The position numbers were made by a program, and so were the translations under genes. A DNA stretch of 64,000 nucleotides from contig JARHVA010000224.1 of the NCBI GenBank assembly GCA_037957365.1, forward strand, positions 1,458,501-1,522,500, in the 5' to 3' direction. This stretch comes from Torreya grandis. Taxonomy: Eukaryota; Streptophyta; Pinopsida; Cupressales; Taxaceae. How positions within the stretch are numbered: the first letter of the stretch is position 1; each line of letters begins with the position of its first letter. Shown here piece after piece: positions 1 through 12,712 of the stretch. The notes beneath the pieces were generated by a model. The model did no database searches. It was not told the DNA's origin and was given only the letters and a program-made list of their open reading frames with translations.

Positions 1-179
1 ACAATATATTTTTTAATAGAATTTTATATCATGTTCATATTTTGATAATATGTGTGTATTTGATACACTTACAAATATATATGTTAGAATTATATTTAAA
101 TTGAATTTTATAACATACATTCAAGTTAGTATTAGAGCAATATCAATAAATCAAGATATCAATCTATTTGAATTATGGC

Positions 180-960
180 GATCATGTATAACAACAATCT
201 TAGTCAAAATTAGATTCTTCAAATTGATGGAAACTTTTATAAGTATTGGAACATCCAAATTAAGACATTATTCAATTCTCAAGAGTTATGGGACCTTGTG
301 CAAAATGGTTTTATATAACCTACAGATCATGTGGCTCAAAATGGCCAAACACAACTGCAAAAAAGTATAAAGGATGCCAAGGCACTATATTTCATCCAAT
401 GTGAAATGGATGTGTCAATTTTCCCAATGATTGTAGAAACAACAAGGTCCAATCAAGCATGGCATAACCTAAAAAACTCATAACAAGGAACTACCAAAGT
501 TAAACTAATAAAATTAAAAATTATTATATGATATTTAAAAAAAAACAAGTAAAAGATTCAAAGTTGGTAAATGAATATTTTACTCATGTAATCAGTATAG
601 TTAATCAAGTGAGATATCATGGAGACATATAAGAATATAGGAAGGTAGTTTCAAAAATTTTGAGGGGTCTTTCAGCTAGATTTGACCATATTATTGTATA
701 TATTTAAGAGTCTTGATATTTTTCAATAGTTTTTATTGATGAGCTTATGGGGTACACATTCATGAGCAATTATTGAATAGGATGACTAGTTCTCCCCTGC
801 ATTCAAATCAAAAGTGACAGTTAACAATAGTAAAGGCACAAGAGGAAGTGGTGGTAACAACATAGGTACAAGAGAAAGAGGAAAGACCAAAAATTTCTAT
901 CAAAAAGGAAGATCAAATATCAAATTCATCACAAGATAAAAAGGAGAAAATAATAACTAT
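180..960 (+). pseudogene. Decayed copia gag (UBN2-type)
   Basis: Gag would form the capsid of a copia virus-like particle. Read across stops, 240-320 gives the copia gag signature YWNIQIKTLFNSQELWDLV followed by a pattern of NQAW..L near 455-470, and 575-760 continues with a stretch like VNEYFTHVISIVNQVR. These match the family pattern 'W...m...L.s..LWd.V' and the downstream UBN2 helices. Stops occur throughout (near 367, 481, 529, 708 among others), so it cannot be translated. The zinc-knuckle region near 960-1,060 is too eroded to recognise. Confidence 0.75.
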
Positions 961-1134
961 AATTATAATAAATTTTTAAAAATCTAATGTCCAATGTCAT
1001 TATTGAAATAAATTTGATCATTATACAAATGCGTGTAGGAAGAATTAGTTTAGTATTAATAGGCAACGTGAAATATTTTCAAGAGTATATTAGGTTGAGA
1101 CTAAAAATAGTAGTTCAATGTTTATTCTTTACAA

Positions 1135-1473
1135 TATGGCTAAATAAAGAAAAAAATAAGTGTGGTTTATAGATAATGGTTGTATTAATTACATGAGTGA
1201 AAATAAGGATATGTTTACAAACATAGATGAATGTGTGAAATCATAATTAAAATTGGTGAATGGTAACAAATTACGTGACATGGGTAAAAGGAGAATAAAC
1301 ATTAAAATCAAGCAAGGAGAGAAGAAGCACATCTCAGACATGTATTATGTTCCTTGTCTTAAACATAATTTAATAAACATTAGGCATCTAATACAGAAAG
1401 GATATGGAGTGTATTCTAAAAATAAAAAATGTGTTATTATTGATAGAAATAATAGTAATAAGTTAATTCCATA
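1135..1473 (+). pseudogene. Decayed copia protease region
   Basis: Corresponds to the copia aspartic protease. The active-site segment at 1,163-1,195 reads WFIDNGCINYM, where functional copies have a D-[ST]-G triad followed by C..HM; here Ser/Thr is replaced by Asn and His by Tyr. Downstream, 1,253-1,473 is open and includes the typical 'V.Y.P.L.HNLINI..L...G' pattern (VPCLKHNLINIRHLIQKGY). A stop lies between the catalytic segment and this stretch. A protease made from this copy would not be expected to work. Confidence 0.8.
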
Positions 1474-1549
1474 AGATCCAACCATAAAGAATAATATATT
1501 TTCTCTGAGAATGTAAAATGAATTGTATGTTGATTTTAAAGTTGTTATA

Positions 1550-1735
1550 AAAGATCCATCATGTTAATGACATCTTAATTTATGTCATTTGAGATTCATT
1601 GCTTTAAATTTATTGTATAATAAGAATATGTGAAAATGATTACCCATGATAGATAATCCAAACAAAGTTTTTAAAAGTTAGTCATGTCATACAACTCCAT
1701 CAAACTATGTCATACATTATAAATCATGGAAGAGG
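1550..1735 (+). pseudogene. Copia GAG-pre-integrase relic
   Basis: Read across stops, 1,555-1,720 gives SCH, then HLNLCHLRFIALNLLYNKNM, then WLPMIDNP and SCH again. This fits the 'WH.RLGH.....L..L..k.mv.GLP.....C..C' layout of the pre-integrase zinc-binding domain. The two Cys/His pairs are partly kept. Similarity ends at about 1,735. Confidence 0.6.
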
Positions 1736-1736
1736 A

Positions 1737-1864
1737 ACTAATTGTGAAGATCATGTCATCAACATAGAGGAAAAATATTAAAAGGTTATTCCCATCTTTA
1801 TAAATTCTGAATGTATATAAATAAGATATACATATTCTCATAATAAGATATCTACCTAAAGCCA
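1737..1864 (-). pseudogene. Copia reverse transcriptase fragment with YVDD
   Basis: The reverse strand encodes KDGNNLLIFFLYVDDMIFT; the YVDD catalytic box lies at 1,755-1,766. This is the highly conserved copia RT palm motif (G..L.I..LYVDD.I.TG). It is on the opposite strand from the gag-protease relic that ends a few bases away, so the two come from different insertions or from a rearranged element. Upstream on the minus strand (to about 1,864) the frame stays open but similarity is weak. Confidence 0.8.
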
Positions 1865-3383
1865 TCACTAAAAACCCATTTATGCATCCCCCTTAGAAGA
1901 TCAAAGAAGTTAAAAGTATTTTGGCTCATTCCCAATGTAAATCAAGTTCTCCAAACTACTTTACTTATTTAAAATCAATTAGAGTAGTCCCATAAGGCTA
2001 AACTACACTACTTATTTCAAATCAAAGTTATTGAATATCATTAATTCAATTTTGAAGCTAAGTAACGTAGTCTCATAAACCCATCTAGTACTTCCCAAAG
2101 TAAACTAGCTTTTTGGAGTTGCTTTAATTACATAAGGCCACAAGTAAAAGTAGTGGAGGTTTTTGAACCTGAAATATTCATTGGATTAGACCAAGTTGGT
2201 TTTGAAAAATTACTTAACTTTAAATACTAAAATCAAGCAAAGTAGCTTGAAAATCCTGACAAACAACTAACGACTTACATGGCCATTTCCCACATGTCCC
2301 CAATTCATCATTAATGTGATATCATATATAAATATTGGGAAAATCCACCTCATTTCCCACCTAGCATCCAAGTTGTTCAATCAAACTATCATACCTGTAA
2401 ACCCCAAGCTACATGATTCAAGCCTCTATAGTATTTTTTAGTAAATCTATTTTGACCCATTTATACTTAAGGTATGGGGATCATTTTATTGTAGTTTTCA
2501 TATCTTTATTTTGATCATTTTCTTCTTATTTCTTTTTGTTTTTTTCTGTTCACTGTCATGAATACTTTCACTATCATTTCTTGTTTCATTCATTTCTATA
2601 TGTCATTTTCAGGCATGTTTAAGGTTGTAAACCCTATATGAGTGTTCATAATCATTTAGTAAACAATCATCCACATAAAATTCTACAAAGCTCAAACTTC
2701 CTACAAAAAACCTAGAAAACACTATCCATCTGGGTTTCCCAACAATTGTTGCTTACTCAAATTATCAAGTCTGAGTTGATTACCCTAAGAAACCTAAACC
2801 TCAAATGCCTTACTCACTCATATTTTCTATTACTCATTAATCATCGAGAGTCCTAACCCTAACTTACTACCCTTGAGAATGCTTACCCTTGAATACCTTG
2901 CTTACCTAGACTTGTGATTACTCACTACTTTTACTCAGGTTTTTTTAATGCATTCACTCTCCTAATCAAACCCAAAGTCCTAAGCCTAGATAAACCCATA
3001 GAATACTACTCAAGAAGTACCCATATTCTTTTTCCTTAGCTACTTACTCAAGTTTCCTCATACAAGTAACTTGATAATACAAGCCTAAAGTCACAATATA
3101 AAAAAACCTTGAATTTATCCATACATATTTCTTGTGACCTGCTCAGATTCCTAGGTTCTTAAGACTTGAGCATTATGTAGACCAACCTAGGGTTGTAAGA
3201 CCTTATGGATTAAATATGAGTTACTTAAGGTTTTTAAGACTTTATACTACTTAAAACTTGAATCTTGCTTAGAAGTACTATAAGAACAACAAGTTGACTC
3301 TTTTTCAAACTTTGAAAACCAATTAGAGTAGTTACTCAAGATTGAAAATCATTCATCAAATCTTCCAGAGTTAATCAAAACCA
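1865..3383. other. Unassigned non-coding stretch
   Basis: No open frame with recognisable content. 2,500-2,600 is pyrimidine-rich and 2,640-3,380 is AT-rich with scattered short direct repeats such as ACTTACTCA-like words. A TGTAAACCCC-type start at about 2,397 resembles the first bases of many LTRs, but I could not find a second copy downstream of the reading frame that follows. It may be the leader or LTR of that frame's element. Confidence 0.4.
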
Positions 3384-6300
3384 ATGTCAAGGTCAGAAGG
3401 ATCAGAAAGATCAGAAGAAGAGATAGTTGAATTAGAAGTGCAAGAAACACAAATTAAATAAGTCCTAGAGTGAGCACTTGAGGAGATTCCAGAGCAACAC
3501 AGGAAAGGAAAATCAAAAGCTAAGAGGGCTAAATCCTAAGATTTGAAGATGAAATATGAGTATAAGGGATACCCAATTGACTCATGTATCACTTCCAAGC
3601 TAATTGAGATAAGTGATACAGATATGGGGCATGTTTCTATCACTAAATTACTAGAAAGATAAAAAACCATAATCAAGATTTTGATCATGCAAACCAAGAA
3701 TAATAGTGGGATTTTTCAAGCTGTAGCTTTCCCAATCTCAACTCAGCTTCCAAATTTTTTCCTAACATGTGTTAATTATTGTGATTATCTAAATAGGATT
3801 GTAAGAGATGTTGTTGGTAATGTAGTCATAAGGTTAGATGTTTGATATCTTAACTACTACCTATTAAAATTTCAACATCATTAAAAGTAATTGATATATC
3901 TATGGAAAAATCTAATAGGCAATGGGAAATAAAGATAGTAGAATGTATTAAGATAATGAACACAAGTTATCTAAAGAAAGTGAAATAAGCCTCAAGGTTC
4001 CCAAAATAGTTAATAAGGTCAAATTTTGTTCAAGAAGGAGATGCCATTGTTCAATTATTATGCATGATCAATAGAGATAAGAATGTCAAATGTTTCTCAC
4101 CCTATATGTATGCCTACATCAAAACTATTGATGTCACTAGGAATTCTACAACTATAGAATGGGCTAGACTAATAAGTGATAACATAGATCAATAATAAAC
4201 AGTGTATTATAGAATTTTGATTTCAAAATGACTTCTTATTTGGTGTATGCAGCAACTTCAAGTGTATCCTTTTCAAGGATAAATACAATAGGCACACTGA
4301 CATTTGTGCCAATATATGAGTACTATCATCAGCTACTTCTTTCTGAGTATTATAAACACTATAATGTAGTGAATGATGGATTCTTTTATGAACTCATTTA
4401 CAAATTAAATGTGGCTCTAAAACATAGAAGAGTATCAAATAAAGCATGGGATGTAGTTTAACATTTTATTTGTATTTTTATTAAATTTATTGATTTTACA
4501 TACATCAGAGTTGGGATTTCTGAAATGCACCTATCAAGTTTCATAGATACCTAAGTGATAAGTGGATCCTAATGGAATTATGCAGGTAGCTTATGGAATT
4601 ACATGACTTATAGTTAAAATCTCATTTTCCATCTATCAAATTTCCTATTATCATTGGTCATTATCTTTGCCCAAACATTTACAAGGCTAGGAATGTGTAG
4701 AAAGATATGTACCATCATTACACCCAAACACATTTTGAGGCTAGAGACAATTTTGATTGTAGAGGGGTGGCTCAAAATATAGTTTCTCTAAAATATATTC
4801 ACATTCTAGCACTAGAGGATTTTTGGACTGATTGTAGAGATGAAGTTGATGTGAGAATAAGGGAAAATAGTATATTTACTATTGAATAAATCCATGCTTT
4901 TGATCTAGCCACAATTCCTAAGCATATGGAAGATGATGGAATTGTAACTAGATATGATTTTCATGTAGCAGGGGGAGACAATGTTCCACTTTAAATGATT
5001 ATTTTTGGTAAAAATCATGATAAGACCATTTCAGATAGAACTTCAAATGTTTTGGCAATGACTTCCACTTGGATTCTCAACAAAGGCTATTGTATGCAGG
5101 AGTTGATGGAGAATACTCATGTAAGTTAGAAGGGGAAATTAGTACAAGGAGAGAGTATCCAAATACCTACAAAGAAGTTAAAACTAAAAATAAATGTTGA
5201 TGATACACATTCTATGCTAAAAGATAAAGTGCCAATTCAGCCAATTGTTTCCACATCTCTATTTGTCTCTTCTACTGACACCACCATTCCTTCCATTCCT
5301 ACTCTCACTGCACCCATTATAAATCCATCAATATTAATGCCACTCCCAAAGTCTCATAGCACCAAACTTCCTAAGAAATCCATTCAAAAAGAGACTCCTC
5401 CTCCTTCCTCTTCTCCACCTATTTCTCACCTCCTTCAAAAGAACAACCCACCATGGATAAAGTACCAAAAAAAGTAATTACCATAGAAGAGACCCCATAT
5501 CAAGAAGAAGAACAAAAAAAATCAAAAGGAAGCAACTGAGACTAAAAAGTAAGCCATGAAAGAAGTAGTTGTTTAAAAGGTAAAAGAGGTTGAAACAAGA
5601 AAAGAAGTTGGATCAGAGAAGGAGGAAATAAAAACAATAAAAGAGAAAGAAATTGAGAAATAAAAAGAGGTGGAGGTAATGACAAAGAAAATTGTAGACA
5701 AGCCCAAGGAGAAGGAAGATAATAGGGAGAAAGTGACAAAAAAAGAGGTTGAAAAACAAGTTGAGGCTGAGAAACAAGTTGTAAAGGAGAAGGAAATAGA
5801 GAAAGAAAAAGATAGATAAATAATTCCTAATGTTTTCCAAAATGTTGTTGAATCACAGGGAGATCCCTCTCAGGAGTTAGTGATTAGGAATTCTCAATAG
5901 TAGATGGTAGTACATTTAGATACCCCCACTGATATAAATTTTTCTTCTTGGTTAGAAATGAAAATCATTCTTGAATCTAAGGAAGTGATTAACTTGGATG
6001 AGATAGACTTGCATCTATTGAAAAGTCTAGACTAAAAAGGTAAGAAGCCTAAGTCTACCAAGGTAACTTCAAAGTTGATAATTGAATCTTTAGTGCAGAA
6101 TTTTGTAGAGGTGTCTATTTCTCCACAATACATGAACAATAGTGAGGTTACTAAGAAATATTTAATAGTCATAAAGATATCTCTTGGATATGTTACTACA
6201 GAAGGTTTAAAGCAAGATACATAAACCTTGATCAATACCCTTTTCAAGAAGATTTATGAAGAAAAGGTAGCCAAAGTTAAGTTAAAAGAATAAAATGCCA

Positions 6301-7103
6301 AATTATGTGAAATAATTGCAAAGGTAGGAAAGTCTCCTCAACAACCATTACTTTTAAAGGTTATAGTTACTCAACAAGTAATTATAAAAGTAAAAGAAAC
6401 TGGAGATAAATCAAAGGCTATTGATAAGTGGATAGAGAGGATACATTAAACTTCTCAGAAGCTCTTCCCTAATGTTCCAGATGCTTATGTTGATATTTTG
6501 AAGAAATTGGTAGAGGTAAAAGCAATAATGAAAGAAATAGAGAATGAAAATGGCATTTTTGAGTTACAATAAGAAAGTTTACAAACAATAGGTAATTTGA
6601 ATGAGAAAATTTTGATTGAGGAAAAGGTTGCTCCTGATGGATCTATAAAGAAAATAAAATAAGAAGAGTATCTCCTATCTTTTTGTCTACATATTCTACA
6701 AGCAATGTGTGAAGAAATGAAGACCTTCGAAGAAGAAGCACATGATACAAAGACAAATCTAGAGGATTGACTTTTTGGTCTTACTAGTATCTGGTTTGGT
6801 AATGTCCCAAGAACATCTAAATAGTTATATGAATAATTCAAACAACTGATGGACAAAACTACAATTCCTTTCATAGCCAAGTCTATTAAAGAGTTAATCA
6901 AATGTCAATAGGAGACAAAAATACTTTAGCTAAGAATCAAAAATATAAAAGCTCATAGTAGAATATTAGAAAAAGAATTGTTGAGATTTAAGATGGAAAG
7001 ACAATCACTAGCCAAACCTGATGATGCAATAATACAACTGATGATGCCCCAACATATCAAGTACAGAGATAAATGTAGATCAAAAGTCCATGAAGTAAAA
7101 TGA
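3384..7103 (+). pseudogene. Unrecognised decayed reading frame, about 1,240 codons
   Basis: A long plus-strand coding relic from ATG at 3,384 to TGA ending at 7,103; the two are in the same phase overall although compensating frameshifts occur (near 3,830, between 4,460 and 4,700, and near 5,460-5,530) and many single stops interrupt it. Residues from about 1 to 60 are Glu/Lys-rich; about 60-510 looks like a globular domain (for example TSYLVYAATSSVSF at 4,228 and VYEYY-like aromatic clusters); 5,214-5,470 is Pro/Ser/Thr-rich; 5,480-5,820 is a K/E-rich charged segment likely to be helical; 5,900-7,100 is helical and Leu/Lys/Glu-rich. I see no zinc knuckle, protease, RT or integrase motif. It might be the gag-like or extra ORF of a non-autonomous retroelement, or a decayed host gene copy; no function is claimed. 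Confidence 0.55.
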
Positions 7104-8079
7104 TTATTGTTGATTTTATTTCTAGTAATTTCTTCTTCCTTCTTCCCATTTTCTTCCATTCTATTCATTCTTTTTATAAAGTAACTTTGTTAGAAGAAAT
7201 TAATTTTAAGTAAAGACACTTAATAGAGTTATTTACTAAGGTATATTAATTTTTAAAATTGTAAAACTTGAGTAATTTGGATAAAATTACATTAGTTAAA
7301 GTTATCTTGTAAAAGTAAATTACTTAAGCAAACTTTGTGCTACATAAAAAGTAGTTATATTCAATCCAAATAGCAAAACCAAGAAGTGCTACATGTCACT
7401 AGCTATTGCATGCCACACAAGAGAAGTTTGAGGAGGATGCCTCTCAATGATTTCTAGTTTTAGCATAGCACATTGGTTTTGAAGAACTTATTTCCTATTT
7501 GAATTTGGCATCTATTTTTGTATAAATATAAGTGCAAGCCTACACGTCGAGGGATGATTATAATTTTTTGTATAACAATTATAACTAAAGAAAGAGAATT
7601 GAAGATATATAAAACTTTATGTTTAGATTTATGATAATTTTATTGTATGAAATTAGTTCTAAGTGAATGAGAAAGAATTTTTTTATGGAACTTTACGTCT
7701 CAGGAGATATTTCATGGATTTGTGAAGACTAAAATGGTGAACTTTGTGCTATATTTAATTTGATTGTGAATTTTAGTCTTTCTTAGTCATTTTCTAAAAA
7801 TATTATCATCTCTTGAATGTATTTTTATTTGTGTGGATTCAATAAGATATATAAAACTGCTTATTGTGAAGTACATCTTTTTCTCCATACTTTCTAGTTT
7901 TCCACTCTTGGTTTTCAAAAGTTTCTTTAAAAATTCTCTGAAAAAACTACTTACTTGCTACAAAATCACTTTGTTATGGTTCATGAACACTATGATTAAA
8001 GTAATACCCCAAAAACAAATCAACTTGCACATAATCTATATAATTTGTGAATAATTGAGAACAATAGAAAATTAGAAGT
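7104..8079. other. Unassigned stretch; possible LTR-like sequence
   Basis: AT-rich sequence following the unrecognised frame. It contains a TATA-like TATAAATATAAG near 7,521-7,532, about 30 bases upstream of a GC-richer patch (CACGTCGAGG near 7,544), a layout seen in LTR promoters. No matching copy upstream of the frame was found, so LTR status is unproven. The short open frame at 7,833-8,054 has no recognisable content. Confidence 0.3.
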
Positions 8080-8805
8080 AGACATAAGTATACATGAGCT
8101 TCACCATTAAATGAAGAGGATTTAATCCAATGACAACCTAGGTAATTTTGTTAATTTGCAAAATATCTAGCCAACACTATGGTATACCTTTTATCTTAGA
8201 TGTATTGATTACTAATGCCTTAGAACTAGGAATAACATCTAATCAAACTAGTTTTGATTATTTCCTAGTGAAATGTTCACAAAAGGTCTCAAGATAAGGA
8301 ATCTTAAATTCATCACCAAAGGTGTCCATGATTAAATAAAAGCTATAATAAAATAATTGAAATAGATCTATTAATTTAGACAAAATTATAAGTACACATT
8401 GATCATCCTTCTTGGCCTTGCCACAAGCTATTAATTATGATCAAATGGACTTGAATTTGGCAAGAAAGTTTTCAATAGAAGGAAAGTCACTAGCAAAAAT
8501 AAAGGATAACTTTGAATCTATTTGTAAAGATGTGAATTGATTTATTTTCCCAAAAAATCTAAAAATGTATTTCATGTTTATTTTGGTGTAGCCCATTCTA
8601 TGATTTGAAACAATAGTTATCAAAAACATGTATAGGAATGAGCCCCATGGCTTCATCATGATTTTTTCATAAACATAAATTGATCATATTCCTTTTGAAA
8701 TTTTGACTGAGTATCACTCAACATAAACCATAAAACCTTATATTTCAACAATTGCTTTATCTTTAGTTTCCATGTGTGGTAGTTATGTGGGGTTAATAGA
8801 TCAAA
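8080..8805 (-). pseudogene. Decayed copia gag (Cop-3)
   Basis: The reverse strand starts near 8,805 with LTPHNYHTWKLKIKQLL, the 'NY..Wk.k...LL' start of copia gag, then (with a frame change near 8,665) FTSLQIDSKLSF and DFPSIENFLAKFKSI at 8,441-8,530, and ends with ILSKLIDLFQLF-like and PYLETFCEHFT-like helices down to about 8,080. Several stops and at least two frameshifts. The start resembles the gag of Cop-4 (NYHEWKVKVKS at about 45,410), so the two may belong to related copia families. 8,806-9,132 to its right is probably its leader. Confidence 0.75.
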
Positions 8806-9132
8806 ATTCTTAGATTTAGCCTTTGCACAAAAAATAATGAAAAAATCTCAAGGAAATAATAACACCTTAAAAAAAAGATATCAAAAGAGAAAATAGGCAC
8901 CTAAATTTAATCTTAAATCCTACAAAAAACAATTATTACACAAAAAAATTAACCCCCTCCCCTAGAAAATTAAAGTGGTGGCACTTTATAAGTAGTGTGA
9001 TACAAGTTTTTTTACAATGAAACTTTAAAAAAAAAATTGAAATAAGCAAAAAAATTTTACTAAATAAATCTGACCTAAACTTACAATAGTGTAGAGTGAA
9101 AAAAATACATAGTTTCAAAAAATACAACACTC
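8806..9132 (-). other. Leader-like AT-rich stretch upstream of Cop-3 gag
   Basis: Low-complexity A/T runs with no coding signal. It lies between the minus-strand copia gag start and the left boundary of the Tat-A LTR. The 5 bases before that LTR are CACTC; the mate at the other end is lost. Confidence 0.3.
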
Positions 9133-9749
9133 TGTTTAATCCTAAATTAGGATATGGATCCTATTTGGATAGATAGGGTTAAGAATATATCAATGAATAA
9201 GCATAAGGATAAAAAATATATTTATAGCGGGTCAATTAAGTATAAAACATAGATAGAACATAAATTGAATTTATTATACTAAAATATGCTAAAAATGGAA
9301 AATACTACTATGTTAGATATTGTATTAACAATTAGAAAGATACTTATCTAGTTATGATGCTAATATAGATCTGGATCTAGAATAAGCAAGAAGAAAATTG
9401 GGAGAAAGTCTTGGAATAGTCATCAAATTTTGGATTAAGTTCCCTTATAGTTGAAACATGATGCAAGTGTTTGAATCAGATGCAAGTGTCCTATATAGAA
9501 AAATTGTTGAAACATGATGCAACCACCTGGATGCTTTTGGGTTTGTCATCACCTTCACTCTAGCGCATTTATATCTAGGTCAAGGATTGTCACTCCTTTT
9601 CAAATGATAAAAAACCTGGTTATTCATATTCATATTTGATAATGAAAAAATGGATTAGTGGGCACATGGTGTCGAGCTTCCCCAAAGACCATTTTATTAA
9701 TGAGCGTTGCCTAAATATCTAATAATCTGAAGCGAGCCTCAAACTTATG
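9133..9749 (-). repeat. Tat-A 3' LTR, outer part
   Basis: Starts TGTTTAATCC on the plus strand and shares its first 300 or so bases with 25,870-26,200 (for example GGATATGGATCCTATTTGG in both) and its remainder with 55,905-56,350. It stops at LARD-L and resumes at 18,116. Confidence 0.8.
9745..9749. repeat. TSD of LARD-L, left copy (TTATG)
   Basis: TTATG immediately before the LARD-L left LTR, identical to 18,116-18,120. Confidence 0.9.
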
Positions 9750-12671
9750 TGTTATAGGTACACTCACTAGGAGGATGGGTGAATCATTGATGCTAGATAA
9801 TCTAATTCAATTCCCAAATCTAAAACAATCAGCACATATAATCATGATGCATACAAATTAACCATTTCAATAAACAAGGAAGATATAACAAGATCAAACA
9901 CATAACACATGATATATGTGGGAAACCCTTTAGGGGAATAAAACCCACTAAACCCTACAAGATGGACTATAATCCTCTAATAAAAATATACAATTTAGAC
10001 CAAAACCAATTAATCAAGGAACATCCATCCCTTAATTTAGTGAGACACCAGTCCCATAAGGAGCTACTACCCCTGTCTAGCTGAGCACCCATAATAACTA
10101 GACTTTTAAACAAGTTTCACCTTGTAAAGAGGAACCAAACCCCTAGGAAACAAATAATACACCTATATACCTTGAATATATAATATTGAACACCTATTTA
10201 TAATCTTAAACTGGTGATGACCCCCTTTATTTTCACTCTTCACCTTCACTATTTCACTCAAACAGTCTCAAGGGCTCACTTATTCAATCTGCCTCTTCTA
10301 GGCTTATTACGTCTAATGAATTATGTATCCACATGAATCAGCTTGACCAAATAATAATTACTGATCCTATTTTCTCTCTAATGTTCCTCACTAACATGTA
10401 CCTTATCTTTCAAAGGTTCTCTTCTTTTCTACACACCACACTTCCTCAACTAGCATAAATAGGCCAATTAGGCATTGTACTTATACCACTCTCTTGTTAT
10501 AACCCATCTTGGTTGCCCAAGATACTTACCATACTTTTTATAAATTTGTAATATGTCCTCATACACATTACATGTAATAAACACACACTCTTTAATTTGG
10601 CCAATACCCAATTATCTCTAAACCACCATTAGGTCTTGGTGAGACCTAGAACAATTAGGTCTTCATAATCACATGTTACATGTGAGACTACATGGACCAC
10701 CTTAATACTTTACCAATACTTAAAATAGATAAAAAAATATCTCAAATATCCCCTTTCTCACTCTCATATGGGTAAATTCCATATAGAACACCAAATCGAC
10801 ACTTTAACTTACCAATTAGGTTTCCTCGCTCTTTAGGCCTTTATACATAGAAAACACAATCTCAAACTTTTGAAGCAAATAATCAAATATTTCCCATAGA
10901 TATATTATTATATAACATTGTTGAAACCTTTAGGACCTTTTCAACACCTCCATATTCTTCAAACACTTCAACATAGACTCTAAGAACCTAAATCAACTCT
11001 CTCAAAATGACCACTTGCGTTGGTCATACACAATCAAAATATAGTCATGTATTTTGAGTCTCCATATCTAATTAGGGATATATCATGATAATAAAATCCT
11101 TATGATAATCCTTTTATAATTATATAAAATCTCCATGATTACTTTATTCTTCAATTCTACTCAAAACACCTTCAACTCACTCCTACAACATGGTCACTCA
11201 ATCTGTCAGTGCATTCAACAAACATAGTCAAATTCTAAGAAATTGTTCCCACTGAAGATGGATAGGTCAAACATAAAAAATACTCTAAAATAGTTATAAT
11301 TAAATATAGAACACTCTCTAATATATATTTCATCTTTAAACATCAAAATACCATCAAGAAATCTTTAATTATCCTTTTCGGGTCACTTGCAAAACATGGT
11401 CAAGTACATAGTCAACTTTGGAGCTCAATATCTTTGAATGTACAAACATTAAAATATTATAACCAATTTATCTATATTTTCCTTGAATTCATCTTCAAAT
11501 TTTCATATTCCTCTTCAAATTTTCATTTAACAACATCAACAAATTCTTCCTAGATCAAAATATATTATCAAAATATTGTAAACTAGTTTTTCCCTTTGCT
11601 AATTTCAAATGCCAACGATCACTATGTAATTTTTTTACAACAGACACTTTGACATCATCTCTTGATTCCTATAAACTTTTAACAAATACACACCATCTAT
11701 CTCCTTGAAATTATTATGTACTCTACCTTGCGATACTCATCATTGATCTTAGATCCTAGCTCCTGAGATTAAACCACTTGGTACTCTCACGTGCCTTCTG
11801 AGTACATTGACTATTTGACTCAACTGAAATTCAACCCCTTGGTAGTCCCTCATGCCTTCTGATCATCTTTTGAAATTTTGAACTAATACAATCCATTGAT
11901 ATATATCTATATAATCACTCACTTTCCATTAGATCTTTATCTAACATATTAGATTTTATCCTTAGATCTACTACTCAAACTCCATGATTGTGACACTTGT
12001 CACCAACGTATTAATTCTCAGGTACCATTGAAATTTTGAATTAATAAACATCATTAGATCAATAATAACAAGATCACTCACTCCGTTAGATCCTTATCTT
12101 GTTATATTAATTTTGTGCCATATATTTATGATCTAATTAAATGTTCACTATTATATCTTCATATATTAGATTAATTTTATGTCATAGATCCATTGAACAC
12201 TCACCATTAGATCTCTCTCTAAAAATTTGTCTATGTATAGAAACTTAGTGAACTTGTATATGAGAGGCCAAATTTACACCTACATATATTTTTCTATGCT
12301 CCATGTCCAGACCTAAAATTTGAACCATATGATCTTCTTTCATAGGGGACTCCATCCATATATCAGGATGCACTCGAAACCTTCACATGTGTGAACTATG
12401 ATGTCATAAAATTACTTACTTAGCCTTATCTATCAAGATGACTACTTGATATTAGACATTTATATGAATATTATGATGAATTCCACTCACTTCCATAAGA
12501 ATTCTAATCACTCTTGACACCCCATAAGATCTGTACAACATGTCCATACCATCAATATCATCCATTAATTGCTTCACTAAGTCAAACATTGATGAAACAT
12601 CAATCTGATCACTTTGTCATTAATGTACTATGATCTCATGCTTTCTTTGACATCAATGACTATGCTTAACA
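9750..12671 (-). repeat. LARD-L 3' LTR
   Basis: 2,922 bp, plus-strand start TGTTATAGGTAC and end CTTAACA. Aligns along its whole length by eye with 15,221-18,115 (for example CTGTCTAGCTGAGCACCC in both). Visible divergence, very roughly 15%, points to an old insertion. No open frame of note. Confidence 0.9.
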
Positions 12672-12684
12672 ATCTCCCCCTTTG
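12672..12684 (-). promoter_or_regulatory. Polypurine tract of LARD-L
   Basis: Reverse strand CAAAGGGGGAGAT abuts the 3' LTR start (TGTT). It is the expected primer for plus-strand DNA synthesis and sets the orientation of the element. Confidence 0.85.
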
Positions 12685-12712
12685 ACATTGATTAAAAAAC
12701 ACCCACATAATG

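Larger units (their letters stand above)
1..1735 (+). mobile_element. Ty1/copia element remnant, gag to pre-integrase (Cop-1)
   Basis: A plus-strand copia polyprotein relic that enters the window from the left. Gag, protease and GAG-pre-integrase segments follow in the usual copia order, with many in-frame stops and frame changes. The element breaks off near 1,735, before any integrase core, and next to it lies a minus-strand RT scrap from another copy. No LTR or TSD for it can be seen in the window. The assignment to copia rests on domain order and motifs; no lineage is claimed. Confidence 0.8.

Noticed and set aside
2397..3383. 5' LTR of the unrecognised reading frame
   Set aside because: Only a TGTAAACCCC-like start; no second copy was found downstream of 7,103.
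5542..5840. Minus-strand Leu/Phe-rich frames as membrane proteins
   Set aside because: They are the complement of the K/E-rich segment of the plus-strand frame, which produces hydrophobic translations by base composition alone.
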